Part shown: positions 8,111 through 20,084 of the stretch, one piece after another
Position numbering within the stretch: position 1 is the first letter of the stretch
How the letters are laid out: every line of letters begins with the position of its first letter
NCBI GenBank assembly: GCA_004138175.2
Contig: RYFE02000007.1
Location: forward strand, 1 to 64,000
DNA: 64,000 nucleotides
Direction: 5' to 3'
DNA from: Chloroflexales bacterium ZM16-3
GTDB lineage: Bacteria; Chloroflexota; Chloroflexia; Chloroflexales; Chloroflexaceae
Program-made: the position numbers and the translations under genes
Notes under the pieces: generated by a model
Database searches by the model: none
Seen by the model: the letters and a program-made list of their open reading frames with translations, nothing else
What the model was told of the DNA's origin: nothing

Positions 8111-8701
8111 ATGCTCACTCCCGACATGCTGATCGCCGCCTACAGCAGCGGCATCTTCCCAATGGCAGATCACAGCGGGGAGATTGGCTGGTACGAGCCG
8201 AGCATCCGCGCGGTGATCCCTCTGGACGGTGGGTTCCGCGTGCCGAGTCGGCTGGCCCGCACGGTGCGCAGTGGGCGCTTCGAGCTGCGGGCGGACACAT
8301 CCTTCGAGGAGGTGGTGCGGGCCTGCGCCATGCCTGCGCCCGGTCGCGAGACGACCTGGATCTCGGAGGAGATAGTGGAAGCCTACGCGGATCTGAACCG
8401 GCAGGGGATCGCCCATAGCGTGGAGTGCTGGCGCGAGGGGCGGCTGGTTGGTGGGCTGTATGGGGTCGCCATCGGGGGGCTCTTCGCCGGGGAGAGCATG
8501 TTCCACAGCGAGCGCGATGCGAGCAAGGTGGCGCTGGTGCATCTCGTCGAGCGGCTGCGCCGGGGCGGATTCGCGCTGCTCGACTCGCAGTACATCGTCG
8601 GCCCGCACATGCTCCAGTTCGGCACCGTCGAGATCCCGCGCGCCGAGTACCACCGACGCCTGCGGGCCGCCCTGCGGGTGGCGGCCCGGTGGGAGCCGTA
8701 G
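8111..8701 (+). CDS. aat: leucyl/phenylalanyl-tRNA-protein transferase
   Basis: A 196-residue cytosolic aminoacyltransferase of the N-degron pathway. It transfers Leu or Phe from its tRNA to proteins with N-terminal Arg or Lys, marking them for ClpS/ClpAP-type degradation. Typical family motifs are visible: YSSGIFPM near the start, GWYEPSIRAVIPL, TTWISEEIVEAY, HSVECWREGRLVGGLYGVAIGGLFAGESMFH and LLDSQYIVGPHMLQFGTVEIPR. Length is near the usual bacterial size. MLTPDMLIAAY matches the conserved N-terminus, which supports the first ATG. Its TAG stop is formed by the first bases of the GTAGGG palindrome at 8698. Confidence 0.95.
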   Translation: MLTPDMLIAAYSSGIFPMADHSGEIGWYEPSIRAVIPLDGGFRVPSRLARTVRSGRFELRADTSFEEVVRACAMPAPGRETTWISEEIVEAYADLNRQGIAHSVECWREGRLVGGLYGVAIGGLFAGESMFHSERDASKVALVHLVERLRRGGFALLDSQYIVGPHMLQFGTVEIPRAEYHRRLRAALRVAARWEP

Positions 8702-8725
8702 GGGCGGCTCGCGAGCCGCCCCTAC
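8698..8725. terminator. GTAGGG palindrome after aat
   Basis: A 28-bp perfect palindrome starting GTAGGGGCGG and ending CCGCCCCTAC. It supplies the aat stop codon (TAG, 8699-8701) and lies 13 bp from the end of the convergent gene at 8739. It is identical to the copies at 18129 and 18587. It probably acts as a two-way transcription terminator. Confidence 0.7.
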
Positions 8726-8738
8726 AACTATTGCGGCC

Positions 8739-9212
8739 CTACTTCTTCTTCTTCCGCTCGCGCCGGGCGTCGCGTCGGCTGGTGGTAGCTACCGGGCGGG
8801 GCGGGGCCGGAGCCTGATCGGCGGCAATGCTGCGGGCCTGGCCTTGGCGGGGGCCGCGCTTACCGGCCTGCGCCTTCTCAAGCTCGGGCAGCACATTGCG
8901 CATATAATAGGTGGCGTAGCCAACCACCGCAAGATCGACTACCAGCAACACCCAGAACCAGACCCGCTGGCTGATCAGCGGCACGCCGAACAGGCGCAGC
9001 GCGGCGGCGAGCAACCCCACACCGCCAAGCACGAGCAGAGCGATGCCGAGCTGGCGCATAAACGTCTGCCGGGCCTGGTTACGCTCCGTGTGTGCGTAGA
9101 CGAGGTAGGCTCCCGCAGCCACACCAATCAGCTGAAGTAAGAAGAAGATCCAGGCGAGGGTGCCGAACCCGGCAGCAGGGCTCGATGCTGTCATATACTC
9201 AATAAAACCCAT
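8739..9212 (-). CDS. hypothetical membrane protein with basic tail
   Basis: A 157-residue protein with three predicted membrane helices (LAWIFFLLQLIGVAAGAYLV, LGIALLVLGGVGLLAAAL, VWFWVLLVVDLAVVGYATYY) and a Lys/Arg-rich cytosolic tail ending in RRERKKKK. The ATG at 9212 is chosen because GGAGG lies 10 bases upstream; an earlier TTG at 9221 is too close to that site. A good promoter lies upstream on the minus strand at 9258-9286. No family is recognised. The basic tail could bind nucleic acid or acidic lipids, but that is inference. Confidence 0.7.
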   Translation of the reverse strand: MGFIEYMTASSPAAGFGTLAWIFFLLQLIGVAAGAYLVYAHTERNQARQTFMRQLGIALLVLGGVGLLAAALRLFGVPLISQRVWFWVLLVVDLAVVGYATYYMRNVLPELEKAQAGKRGPRQGQARSIAADQAPAPPRPVATTSRRDARRERKKKK

Positions 9213-9257
9213 TGCGAACAAGCCTCCGAGCTATGGTGTGATTGCGAGACGGCGGCG

Positions 9258-9286
9258 ATTATAGCAGCCAGCCTTGCCAGCGTCAA
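9258..9286 (-). promoter_or_regulatory. sigma-70-type promoter for the gene at 8739-9212
   Basis: On the minus strand a TTGACG (complement of 9281-9286), a 17-base spacer and a perfect TATAAT (complement of 9258-9263) lie about 45 bases upstream of the chosen start. Confidence 0.7.
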
Positions 9287-9333
9287 CCAACCCGAAGGAC
9301 TCTGTACAACACATGCCCATGCCGATGAACAAA

Positions 9334-9362
9334 TTGTCAAAGCCTGTCCGTTCTGGTAGTAT
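9334..9362 (+). promoter_or_regulatory. promoter for the large GAF kinase
   Basis: TTGTCA (9334-9339), a 17-base spacer and TAGTAT (9357-9362) precede the kinase start at 9447 by about 85 bases. Confidence 0.6.
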
Positions 9363-9446
9363 GGACAGAAAGTAAAAGACGGGTAAAATGAACACGACTG
9401 TCATTCACCACGTATACACGTTGCCTTCGCGACAGCTGTCGATCAT

Positions 9447-12400
9447 ATGCCCAACCAAGACGACATCCTGCCTATCGCCGTGCCGACCATGAGTCAGCGC
9501 CAGTTCGATCATACCGATCTTCCGCCTGCCTGGCCCCAGCTTGTTGCTGAGGTTGCTCAGGCGACGGATATGGTCGATCTTGAGCGGAGGGCATCGCTGG
9601 CGCTTGCGAGCATTATGTCGGAGAGCCGCCACGCCCTGACCTGGGCCTCGGAGGATGGCGGCCCATGGCCGGACGAGCCAGCGATCCTGGCCCGCCTGCG
9701 CGTCGGCGTGGTGATCGCCGGCCGCGCCGGGCGATCCGGCTACATCCCAGTACGCTTCGGGCAGCAGTTTGAGGGCTGGATTCGTCTCACCCCGGGCCGC
9801 TGGTCCTCCGAGCAGGAGCAGGCGCTGATTGTGCTCGCCGCTATCCTCGGGATGGCCCGCCGCACGTTGCGCCCCGCCGACGATGATGCCGCCGCCGCGC
9901 GGCGGCGGCTCCGCGCCGAGATCGTCCGGGTGCGCGATATCCGCAGGCTCGACGAGCTGCTCGATCAGATCAACCAGCTGGCCCAGCGCACCTTCGGCCC
10001 CGTCTCCTTCCTGACCGCGCTGCGCTATCAGGAGAGCAGCTGGATCGAGAAGGCATACCTGTCGATTAGCGGCAACCGGATCGAGAAGCAGGACTTCTGG
10101 GAGCAGCGCGCCGGCCTCACCGGGACGATCTTGCAGACTGAGGAGCCGATCTTTACCGACAGCTATGACGATGAGTGTGCGCGCCAGCATGTGTCCCCGC
10201 TCTATATCTGCTCTGGCGAAGATGCTCACGCCTGGATGGGTGTCCCGCTCCATGACGGCGACCGGGCCTACGGCGTGATGAGCTGCTATAGCACGAACCC
10301 GGCGGTGCAGTTCTCGCCGCTCCAGCGCGAGCTGATGCTTATCCTCGCCGAGGAGACGGCCCGCCCGATCCGTAATGCCCAGATGCTGCGCATGGCCGAG
10401 CAGCAGGCCCGTCAGATGCAGGCGCTGAACCGAATCACCCGCGCGATCACCTCGACGCTCGACCCCGAGCGGGTGCCAGCCCTGATCATCGAGCAGGCCC
10501 AGGAGCTGTTCAACGCCGAGGAGGGCTCGCTCCTGCTCCTCGACGAGCCGACTGGTGAGCTCGTCTTTAGCTATGCCGGTGGCCCTGCTGGCTACAAGCT
10601 CCTCGGCCAGCGCCTGCCCTCCGGCGCCGGCGTCGCCGGCTATGTGGTCAGCAGCGGGCAGCCCGCTGTGGTCAATAATGCCCGCGGTGACGGTCGCTTC
10701 TACGGCACCCCCGACGGCAACACTGGCTTCCTCACCCGCTCGCTGCTCGCTGTCCCCCTGCGCGGGCTCGATGGGATCAAGGGCGTGATCGAAATCCTCA
10801 ACCGGCGCGACAACGCTCCCTTCACCGAGGATGACCGCGCCCTGCTGGAGTCGATTGCCGACCAGGCCATGATCGCCCTCGATAACGCCCGCCGCTTCAT
10901 CCAGATCGACCAGACCCTCGCCCGCCGTGTCCGTGACCTCGACCTGAGCAATGACCGGCTCCGCCGCATCCTGCGCGCCTCCAACGCCCTGCGGGTCGAG
11001 CGTAACCGCGACGATCTGCTCCAGGCGATCGCCCATTCGGTCTCGGAGAGCGCCGGGTTCCATAGCGCGATCATCGCCCTTGTTCAGCACAGCGATGCGG
11101 GTGAGCCCTACCTCCAGCGGGTGGTGGCCGCCGGGCCGGTCGCCGCCGACTTCGAGCGGCTAAACCGGGTTCGCGCGCCGCTCGGCCGCATGACCGGCCT
11201 GCTGCGCCCTGAGTTCCGGCGCAGCCCATCGACCTACCTGATCGACCGGCGCTTCGACGACTACGCGGAGCTCTGGGGCGGCCCAGAGTATGTCTATACC
11301 TCCAAGACCACGTCGGGTCAGGTTGGCGGCTGGCACCCGCGCGATGTGATGTTCAGCCTGCTGCGCAATATACGCGGCGATCTGCTCGGCATGATCTCTG
11401 TCAGCGACCCGGAAGATGGCATGCTGCCTGGCCCCGATCAGGTGCAGATCCTCGATATCTTCGCCAACCAGGCCGCCGTGGCTCTAGAGAACGCTCAGCT
11501 CTATAGCGAGCTCCAGCATAGCCTGAACAGCCTCACGGCCCTTAGCGGCCTCGGCATGGCCCTGAACACCACGCTGCGCACGTCCCAGGAGATCTACGAC
11601 CTGACGGTGGGCGGCATGGTGGCCCATAGCGATGCCCGCTGGGGGCTGGCTCTGCTCTGGGAGCCCCAGCGCGCCCCCGACGGCCTTATGCTCGGCGCTA
11701 AGATCGGCGGTGCCCCAGCTGACCAGACCGCCGTTGAGCAGCTGGCTCGTGAGGCGATCGTGCTGCGTCGACCGCAGACTCTGCGCCCCAGCGCTGCCAC
11801 CAGCGAGGCGGTGGTCGCCATCCCACTGCGGGCCACCCGTGGCATTCTCGGCGCTATCTGCATTGGCTATACTGGTGGGCTGCCCCGTGCCGCTGAGATC
11901 GAGAGCCTCGGCCTCTTCGCCGGACAGGCTGCTGTTGCTGCCGAGAGCCTTCAGCTCTTCGGTGCCGTGCGTCGTGGCCGCGACCAGCTGGCTTCGATTA
12001 TGGCCTCCACCCGCGAGGGCATGCTGCTTGTGGATGAGTCCGGCCGCATCGCTGTGACGAACGATGCCTTCCGCGATCTGGCCGATGTGGCCGCGTGGCC
12101 CGCTGAAACCTCGGACGAGAGGATCGATGGCTTGCCGATCAGTGATCTGCTGACCCGCTGGCAGGCGGCTGTGAACTATGGCCCGGCCGACTTTGGGCAG
12201 CTCTGCGATGGCCTCAGCAGTGTGGCCGACGGTGTTGATCGCTTTGTGCATGGACAGCTCACCTCGCCGCGCGCCCATACCCGCGATATCGAGTGGAGCG
12301 TGCTGCGGGCTGTCCCCGAGGGCGAACACGATGTCGATGAGGGGCGCCCCCCTCACCGCTGGCCCATCCTGCTCACCATGCGCGATATTACCGCCGCTAA

Positions 12401-13094
12401 GGATGCCGAGCGGCTGCGCCAGGATCTGACCAATATGATGGTCCACGACCTGCGCAGCCCGCTCACCAGTGTGATCACATCGATCGATATGATCTTCCGG
12501 GGCGTCGCCGGCGGCGAGGCAACCAAGCTTCAGCGCGAGATCTTGGGCATCGCCAACACTAGCACTCAGCACCTGCTCGATATGGTCAACCTGCTGCTCG
12601 ATATCAGCCGCCTGGAGAGCAGGCAGATGCCCCTCGACTGTGCGCCTGTCGAACTTCGTCCCCTGGGCGAGCGTGCGATCAGTCGGATGACCATCATCGC
12701 CCAAAAGAACAGCGTAGAGATGATCCTCGATATGCCCGACGGGGATCTGTGTGTGAGCGCCGACCACGAGCTGATCCTGCGGGTGCTCCAGAACCTGCTC
12801 GACAATGCACTGAAGTTCAGTCCCAAGGAATCACAGGTGATCATGCGCATCGGCCCCGCCGAGGCGAACGGCTATGTGCGCGTCGCGGTGCGCGACTTCG
12901 GGATGGGCATTAAGCCCAACGACCTCGACAAGATCTTTAGCAAGTTTGGCCAGGTCGGCAACCGGCGCAGCAGCGGCAGCGGGCTCGGACTCACCTTCTG
13001 CAAGCTTGTGGTCGAGGCCCACGGGGGCACCATCGGCGTCGAGAGCATCCCCGGCGAGGGCAGCACCTTCTTCTTCACGCTGCCGGGCGCGTAG
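9447..13094 (+). CDS. multi-GAF sensor histidine kinase
   Basis: A 1215-residue predicted cytosolic hybrid-free sensor kinase. The N-terminal 850 residues contain several GAF-type sensory domains in series; repeated signatures are ALDNARRFIQ, ALENAQLYSEL and AVAAESLQLF at domain ends. A PAS-like stretch follows (ASIMASTREGMLLVDESGRIAVTN). The HisKA dimerisation domain carries the phospho-acceptor in MMVHDLRSPLTSV (H1000), and the HATPase domain has NLLDNALKFSP, GMGIKPNDL and GSGLGLTFCKLVVEAHGG. No membrane segment is seen, so it senses an internal signal through its GAF domains. No response regulator gene is adjacent, which leaves its partner unknown. Its stop codon TAG lies inside the palindrome at 13091. 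Confidence 0.93.
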   Translation: MPNQDDILPIAVPTMSQRQFDHTDLPPAWPQLVAEVAQATDMVDLERRASLALASIMSESRHALTWASEDGGPWPDEPAILARLRVGVVIAGRAGRSGYIPVRFGQQFEGWIRLTPGRWSSEQEQALIVLAAILGMARRTLRPADDDAAAARRRLRAEIVRVRDIRRLDELLDQINQLAQRTFGPVSFLTALRYQESSWIEKAYLSISGNRIEKQDFWEQRAGLTGTILQTEEPIFTDSYDDECARQHVSPLYICSGEDAHAWMGVPLHDGDRAYGVMSCYSTNPAVQFSPLQRELMLILAEETARPIRNAQMLRMAEQQARQMQALNRITRAITSTLDPERVPALIIEQAQELFNAEEGSLLLLDEPTGELVFSYAGGPAGYKLLGQRLPSGAGVAGYVVSSGQPAVVNNARGDGRFYGTPDGNTGFLTRSLLAVPLRGLDGIKGVIEILNRRDNAPFTEDDRALLESIADQAMIALDNARRFIQIDQTLARRVRDLDLSNDRLRRILRASNALRVERNRDDLLQAIAHSVSESAGFHSAIIALVQHSDAGEPYLQRVVAAGPVAADFERLNRVRAPLGRMTGLLRPEFRRSPSTYLIDRRFDDYAELWGGPEYVYTSKTTSGQVGGWHPRDVMFSLLRNIRGDLLGMISVSDPEDGMLPGPDQVQILDIFANQAAVALENAQLYSELQHSLNSLTALSGLGMALNTTLRTSQEIYDLTVGGMVAHSDARWGLALLWEPQRAPDGLMLGAKIGGAPADQTAVEQLAREAIVLRRPQTLRPSAATSEAVVAIPLRATRGILGAICIGYTGGLPRAAEIESLGLFAGQAAVAAESLQLFGAVRRGRDQLASIMASTREGMLLVDESGRIAVTNDAFRDLADVAAWPAETSDERIDGLPISDLLTRWQAAVNYGPADFGQLCDGLSSVADGVDRFVHGQLTSPRAHTRDIEWSVLRAVPEGEHDVDEGRPPHRWPILLTMRDITAAKDAERLRQDLTNMMVHDLRSPLTSVITSIDMIFRGVAGGEATKLQREILGIANTSTQHLLDMVNLLLDISRLESRQMPLDCAPVELRPLGERAISRMTIIAQKNSVEMILDMPDGDLCVSADHELILRVLQNLLDNALKFSPKESQVIMRIGPAEANGYVRVAVRDFGMGIKPNDLDKIFSKFGQVGNRRSSGSGLGLTFCKLVVEAHGGTIGVESIPGEGSTFFFTLPGA

Positions 13095-13140
13095 GGACGC
13101 CGTAGGGACGCAGCGCGCTGCGTCCCTACGGCGTCCCTAC
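13091..13140. terminator. 50-bp perfect palindrome shared by two convergent stop codons
   Basis: GTAGGGACGC is followed by a nested GTAGGG palindrome and closes with GCGTCCCTAC, giving 50 bp of perfect two-fold symmetry. The kinase stop TAG (13092-13094) and the anti-sigma stop (TAG on the minus strand, 13137-13139) are both part of it. A strong hairpin would form on either transcript, so a bidirectional terminator is likely. Confidence 0.85.
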
Positions 13141-13403
13141 GCGCACCGCCACCCGCGGAACAGTGCCACCAGCCGCTCTCGCTCGGCGGCGGCGAGCTGC
13201 TCGGCGTGGAGGCACCCGGCCATGCGAATCGTGAGCCGGATCTGCTCGACGTAGCCGTGGCAGGGCGGGCACATGGCGAGGTGGCGCACGAATCGCGCCG
13301 CGTCATCCGGCGCAAGCGCACCCTCCAGGTAGTCGGTCACCGCCTCAACAATCTCCTGGCAGGTCAGATCATCTGAAGTCGGCGCGGGTGGCTGGGAAGT
13401 CAT
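13137..13403 (-). CDS. anti-sigma factor with zinc-finger (ZAS) domain
   Basis: An 88-residue soluble protein with the zinc-binding anti-sigma signature HLAMCPPCHGYVEQIR (His-x3-Cys-x2-Cys) after CQEIVEAVTDYLEGAL. It matches zf-HC2 anti-sigma factors that hold an ECF sigma factor inactive, sometimes in a redox-sensitive way. It is predicted to control the sigma factor encoded directly upstream, with which it overlaps by 4 bases, so translation is coupled. GGAGGGA precedes the ATG. There is no membrane helix, which is unlike RseA-type anti-sigmas and suggests a cytosolic signal. Confidence 0.88.
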   Translation of the reverse strand: MTSQPPAPTSDDLTCQEIVEAVTDYLEGALAPDDAARFVRHLAMCPPCHGYVEQIRLTIRMAGCLHAEQLAAAERERLVALFRGWRCA

Positions 13404-14068
13404 AGCTGTCCCTCCGACAGATAGCTGGCGAGCGCTCCGCGCACCTTCGAGCGGGCGCGGTGAAGCAGCACGCGTTGGTTGGCCTCGGTAATGCCCAGTG
13501 CCTCGCAGACTTCGGCGGAGGCCCAGCCCTCGATATCGCGCAGGGTGATCACAGTACGCTGGGAAGGCGGCAGCGCGCTGATCGCGTCATCGATCTTCGC
13601 GCGGGTCTCCTGGGCCAGCAGTCGGCTCTCGGGCACCGCGTCCCAGCTCTGCGGCTGGCGGCTCCACCAGCCCGCGTACTCGTGGCCGGGCGGCAGGAAC
13701 TGATCTGGGTCAACCGCCGACTCATCACCCTCAGCATCGGCGCGGGACAGGTCGGCGAAGGGCACGCTGCGGCCCTCACGCTGGCCCCTGGTGCGCGCCC
13801 GCTTCGTCAGGATGCTGTAGAGCCAGGTCTTCAGCGACGAGCGGCCCTCGAACTGGCCGATGCCCCTCAGCACGCCAAGCCATGTCTCCTGGGCAACCTC
13901 CTCGGCGATGGCGTGGCTGGGGACATATGCCTGGGCGAGCCGGACAAGCCGCGTGTGGTAGCGCTCGATCAGGGTGACGAAGGCGGCCTCGTCGCCCCGC
14001 CGCAGCGCATCAATCAGGCGTCGCTCGTCGTCCACTTCATCGTCGGCGAAGCTCCGCTCTGTGGTCAT
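13400..14068 (-). CDS. ECF RNA polymerase sigma factor
   Basis: A 222-residue sigma-70 family ECF factor. Region 2 is visible in AFVTLIERYHTRLVRLAQAYVPSHAIAEEVAQETWLGVLRGIGQFEGRSSLKTWLYSILTKRAR, and region 4 in ISALPPSQRTVITLRDIEGWASAEVCEALGITEANQRVLLHRARSKVR, split by a Ser/Asp-rich linker. The ATG at 14068 is preferred over a GTG at 14089 because residues before it look unlike the family. Its gene overlaps the anti-sigma gene by 4 bases. ECF factors typically regulate their own promoter; no repeat-like ECF promoter was recognised upstream. Confidence 0.93.
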   Translation of the reverse strand: MTTERSFADDEVDDERRLIDALRRGDEAAFVTLIERYHTRLVRLAQAYVPSHAIAEEVAQETWLGVLRGIGQFEGRSSLKTWLYSILTKRARTRGQREGRSVPFADLSRADAEGDESAVDPDQFLPPGHEYAGWWSRQPQSWDAVPESRLLAQETRAKIDDAISALPPSQRTVITLRDIEGWASAEVCEALGITEANQRVLLHRARSKVRGALASYLSEGQL

Positions 14069-14137
14069 AGATCGCTCGCTCTGTGGCACCGCACGCCGTG
14101 CGCGGCAGCCCTGTTGGGTGGATGCTGCATTGTATCA

Positions 14138-14178
14138 TTTGTTGTCTGTTGGCGACGAATCCGCCAACAGACAACAAA
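14138..14178 (-). terminator. 17-bp hairpin after the subtilase gene
   Basis: TTTGTTGTCTGTTGGCG (14138-14154) pairs perfectly with its inverse (14162-14178) around a 7-base loop, in the gap between the end of the subtilase and the start of the sigma gene. The A/T-rich base of the stem gives a T-rich end on either strand. It probably separates the two same-strand genes. Confidence 0.75.
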
Positions 14179-14190
14179 CTGAAGGAGTCG

Positions 14191-15759
<1,569 letters not shown>

Positions 15760-15795
15760 CAGGGCTTCCCAGGTTCAGAATGGGTACGAATATTT

Positions 15796-15909
15796 GCAAT
15801 AGAGCATAAGTAACGCTGTCACCCTGAGCGAAGCGAAGGGTCCCGGCCGGGATTCTTCGCTTCGCTCAGAATGACAGGACGCCTCACAGCGTTACTTCTG
15901 CGGTATTGC
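15796..15909 (+). mobile_element. 114-bp non-autonomous element, copy 2
   Basis: Sequence and length match copy 1 at 7154 almost exactly, in the same orientation. It is flanked on both sides by the perfect 8-bp direct repeat GAATATTT. It sits upstream of the subtilase gene, within 40 bp of its start, and may carry or disturb that promoter. Confidence 0.9.
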
Positions 15910-15965
15910 GAATATTTACTGTACCACATTCTCGGCCCAAGACAAGGTTTCAGGCGGCAGGTGTC

Positions 15966-16137
15966 AGGGCATGTGCAACGTCGCTGGCGGCTGAAGCCGC
16001 GTCCGGGGGCCTGCGGCCAGCCGCCCGCCTGCGCGGGCGGTTCCGGCGTCGGCGCAGTCCGACGCCCGGCGCACCGCGCCCCGCCGGCGCGACTTCAGCC
16101 GCCCGCCGTGGGGCGCTCAGGACGTTGCACATGCCCT
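15966..16137 (+). mobile_element. 172-bp palindromic element with 11-bp target duplication, copy 1
   Basis: Terminal inverted repeats of 17 bp are perfect: AGGGCATGTGCAACGTC and its inverse. They enclose GC-rich nested stems. The flanks are CGGCAGGTGTC (left) and GGGCAGGTGTC (right), an 11-bp duplication with one mismatch. There is no gene inside. The outer pair GACAAGGTTTCAG (15941-15953) and CTGAAACCTTGTC (16171-16183) forms a further inverted repeat around it. With copy 2 of the 114-bp element it fills the whole 440-bp gap between the subtilase and methyltransferase genes. Confidence 0.85.
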
Positions 16138-16201
16138 GGGCAGGTGTCAGGGCTGCAACGGTACCGCTATCTGAAACCTTGTCCAAGGAAAGCAAGCACA
16201 A

Positions 16202-16900
16202 TCACACATAGCTCCTGCCGAAGAGCCGCCGCAGCACCTTGCGGGCGGGCGTGCGCAGGGCGCGGGCGAAGAGCGCGGCGAAGAAGAGCCCGATCATGCC
16301 GAGGGGCGAGCGGCGCGGGCCGACGAGCGCCCGCAACGCCTCCGGGTCGCGCAGGGGCAGCGGCGACTGGTCGCGCACCTCAACCCTCAGGTCGCCGGCA
16401 TGCCACTCGCGCTCGATCCAGAACATGTCGGGCATGCTGCGCTGGAAGAAGTAGTAGGCCGGGTTATACTCGTAGAGGTAGTCGAACAGCTCGCCGAAGG
16501 GCTCGGCCGGCTCCTTGGGGTGCAGCACCAGCGTGTCGCCCACCAAGTTCACATACCAGCGGTGAAATGACCAGTGGAAGAGCCGCTCGGCGATCTCCGA
16601 GGGGCTCTGGATATACCCGGCCGCACAGGTGCGCTGCAGCTCAGCCGCAAACTGTACCGGGTCGTCCATATGCTCCAGGATATGCGAGCATATCGCGTAG
16701 GCGAAGGCACCGTCCTTAAACGGCAGCTGGTGCGCGTCGGCCACCACAAAGGGCCGATCTACCACCAGGTCGCCGCCGCGCTCGCGGTTATCCGAGCCAA
16801 GGAAGCGATCAACCAGCACATTCGAGCGCGGGTTCGGGTTGTCGCCGCTGCCAATCTCCAGCACGAGACCGGTGGCCGGCGGGTTGAGTTTTTGTTTCAT
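16202..16900 (-). CDS. class I SAM-dependent methyltransferase
   Basis: A 232-residue methyltransferase (Methyltransf_11 type). Motif I is GLVLEIGSGDNPNP; VVADAHQLPFKDGAFAYAICSHILEHMDDP matches the acidic post-I and motif II/III region. A middle insert (FHWSFHRWYVNLVGDTLVLHPKEP) resembles proteins that act on small molecules or glycans, but the substrate is unknown. The start at 16900 (MKQKLNPPATG) is chosen; the in-frame extension to 16939 would translate the adjacent heptamer array. The gene lies directly downstream of mreB, separated only by that array, so it may be co-transcribed with mreB and conceivably act on the cell envelope. Confidence 0.82.
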   Translation of the reverse strand: MKQKLNPPATGLVLEIGSGDNPNPRSNVLVDRFLGSDNRERGGDLVVDRPFVVADAHQLPFKDGAFAYAICSHILEHMDDPVQFAAELQRTCAAGYIQSPSEIAERLFHWSFHRWYVNLVGDTLVLHPKEPAEPFGELFDYLYEYNPAYYFFQRSMPDMFWIEREWHAGDLRVEVRDQSPLPLRDPEALRALVGPRRSPLGMIGLFFAALFARALRTPARKVLRRLFGRSYV

Positions 16901-16904
16901 AAGA

Positions 16905-16952
16905 ATGCAAAATGCAAAATGCAAAATGCAAATTTGCATTTTGCATTTTGCA

Positions 16953-16954
<2 letters not shown>
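16905..16954. repeat. TGCAAAA heptamer palindrome between mreB and the methyltransferase
   Basis: Units of ATGCAAA run into TTTGCAT units around the centre GCAAATTTGC. The mreB stop codon (TAA on the minus strand, 16953-16955) lies at one end and the methyltransferase start only 4 bases beyond the other. The transcript would form one long A/U-rich hairpin. Confidence 0.9.
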
Positions 16955-17963
<1,009 letters not shown>

Positions 17964-18080
17964 ACATCCCTCTATATCAAGGCGCGCCGCGCCCGCTGGC
18001 CATAAGAATGCCTGCCGCACTGCGACAGAGCCAGCGTCATTATAGCCGATCTTACTCTTCCTATCGGCGCGTGCACCAGA

Positions 18081-18108
18081 ACGGGCGGGAGGTTATCCTC
18101 CCGCCCGT
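18081..18108 (-). terminator. hairpin between atpC and mreB
   Basis: A perfect 12-bp stem (ACGGGCGGGAGG, 18081-18092, with its inverse at 18097-18108) and a 4-base loop ttat lie after atpC on the minus strand. No T-run follows, so termination would rely on the stable stem. Confidence 0.6.
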
Positions 18109-18128
18109 GATTATGGCCGACCGCCGCC

Positions 18129-18156
18129 GTAGGGGCGGCTCGCGAGCCGCCCCTAC
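18129..18156. terminator. GTAGGG palindrome overlapping the atpC stop
   Basis: An identical copy of the 28-bp palindrome at 8698. The atpC stop codon (TAG on the minus strand, 18153-18155) is supplied by it. It is likely the end of the ATP synthase message. Confidence 0.7.
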
Positions 18157-18566
18157 GGGCGGCGAATGTTCTTCATCTGGGCAACGCGCAGGCGGACCAA
18201 CTCCTTGCGGAGCTTCGCCTCGGCGATGGCCATATCGCGGTCGGTCTGGGCGATCTTTAGTCGCTCCTCGGCCACGACCCGCGAGCGCAGGGCGCGCTCC
18301 TCATCGATCTCATCGGCCCGCTCCACCGTGTCGGCCAGGATCGTCACCCGGCTCGACAGCACCTCCATGAAGCCGCCGGAGACCGCGAAGGGCACCCGCT
18401 CCCCGCCCTTAATGATCGTCAGCTCGCCAGGCTGAAGGATCGTCATCAGCGGCTCATGACGTGGCAGGATGCCGACCCGGCCATCGCGGGTGGGCGCGTT
18501 CACCTGATCGACCTCCTCGGAGAGGACGACCCGCTCGGCGGTGACTATCTCAAGATGCATCGGCAT
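18153..18566 (-). CDS. atpC: ATP synthase F1 epsilon subunit
   Basis: A 137-residue subunit of the central stalk, regulating ATPase activity. The N-terminal beta-sandwich is visible (MHLEIVTAERVVLSEEVDQVNAPTRDGRVGILPRHEPLMTIL, then VSGGFMEVLSSRVTILAD), followed by the C-terminal helical hairpin (ERALRSRVVAEERLKIAQTD and the rest). Last gene of the atpBEFHAGDC operon. A GTAGGG palindrome lies between atpD and atpC and another one forms its stop codon, so atpC is bracketed by the same repeat. Confidence 0.96.
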   Translation of the reverse strand: MPMHLEIVTAERVVLSEEVDQVNAPTRDGRVGILPRHEPLMTILQPGELTIIKGGERVPFAVSGGFMEVLSSRVTILADTVERADEIDEERALRSRVVAEERLKIAQTDRDMAIAEAKLRKELVRLRVAQMKNIRRP

Positions 18567-18586
18567 AGGTATATCCGTTCGGTGCC

Positions 18587-18614
18587 GTAGGGGCGGCTCG
18601 CGAGCCGCCCCTAC
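18587..18614. repeat. GTAGGG palindrome between atpD and atpC
   Basis: A third identical copy of the 28-bp palindrome, inside the operon in the 57-bp gap between atpD and atpC. A stable hairpin here could lower expression of atpC relative to atpD or protect the upstream message from 3' decay. Confidence 0.8.
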
Positions 18615-18623
18615 AAAACGCCG

Positions 18624-20084
<1,461 letters not shown>

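Noticed and set aside
9405-11090. 561-codon frame antisense to the large GAF kinase
   Set aside because: High GC content gives long shadow frames; the protein composition is rich in Ala, Gly, His and Asp without domains, and the kinase on the other strand is clear.
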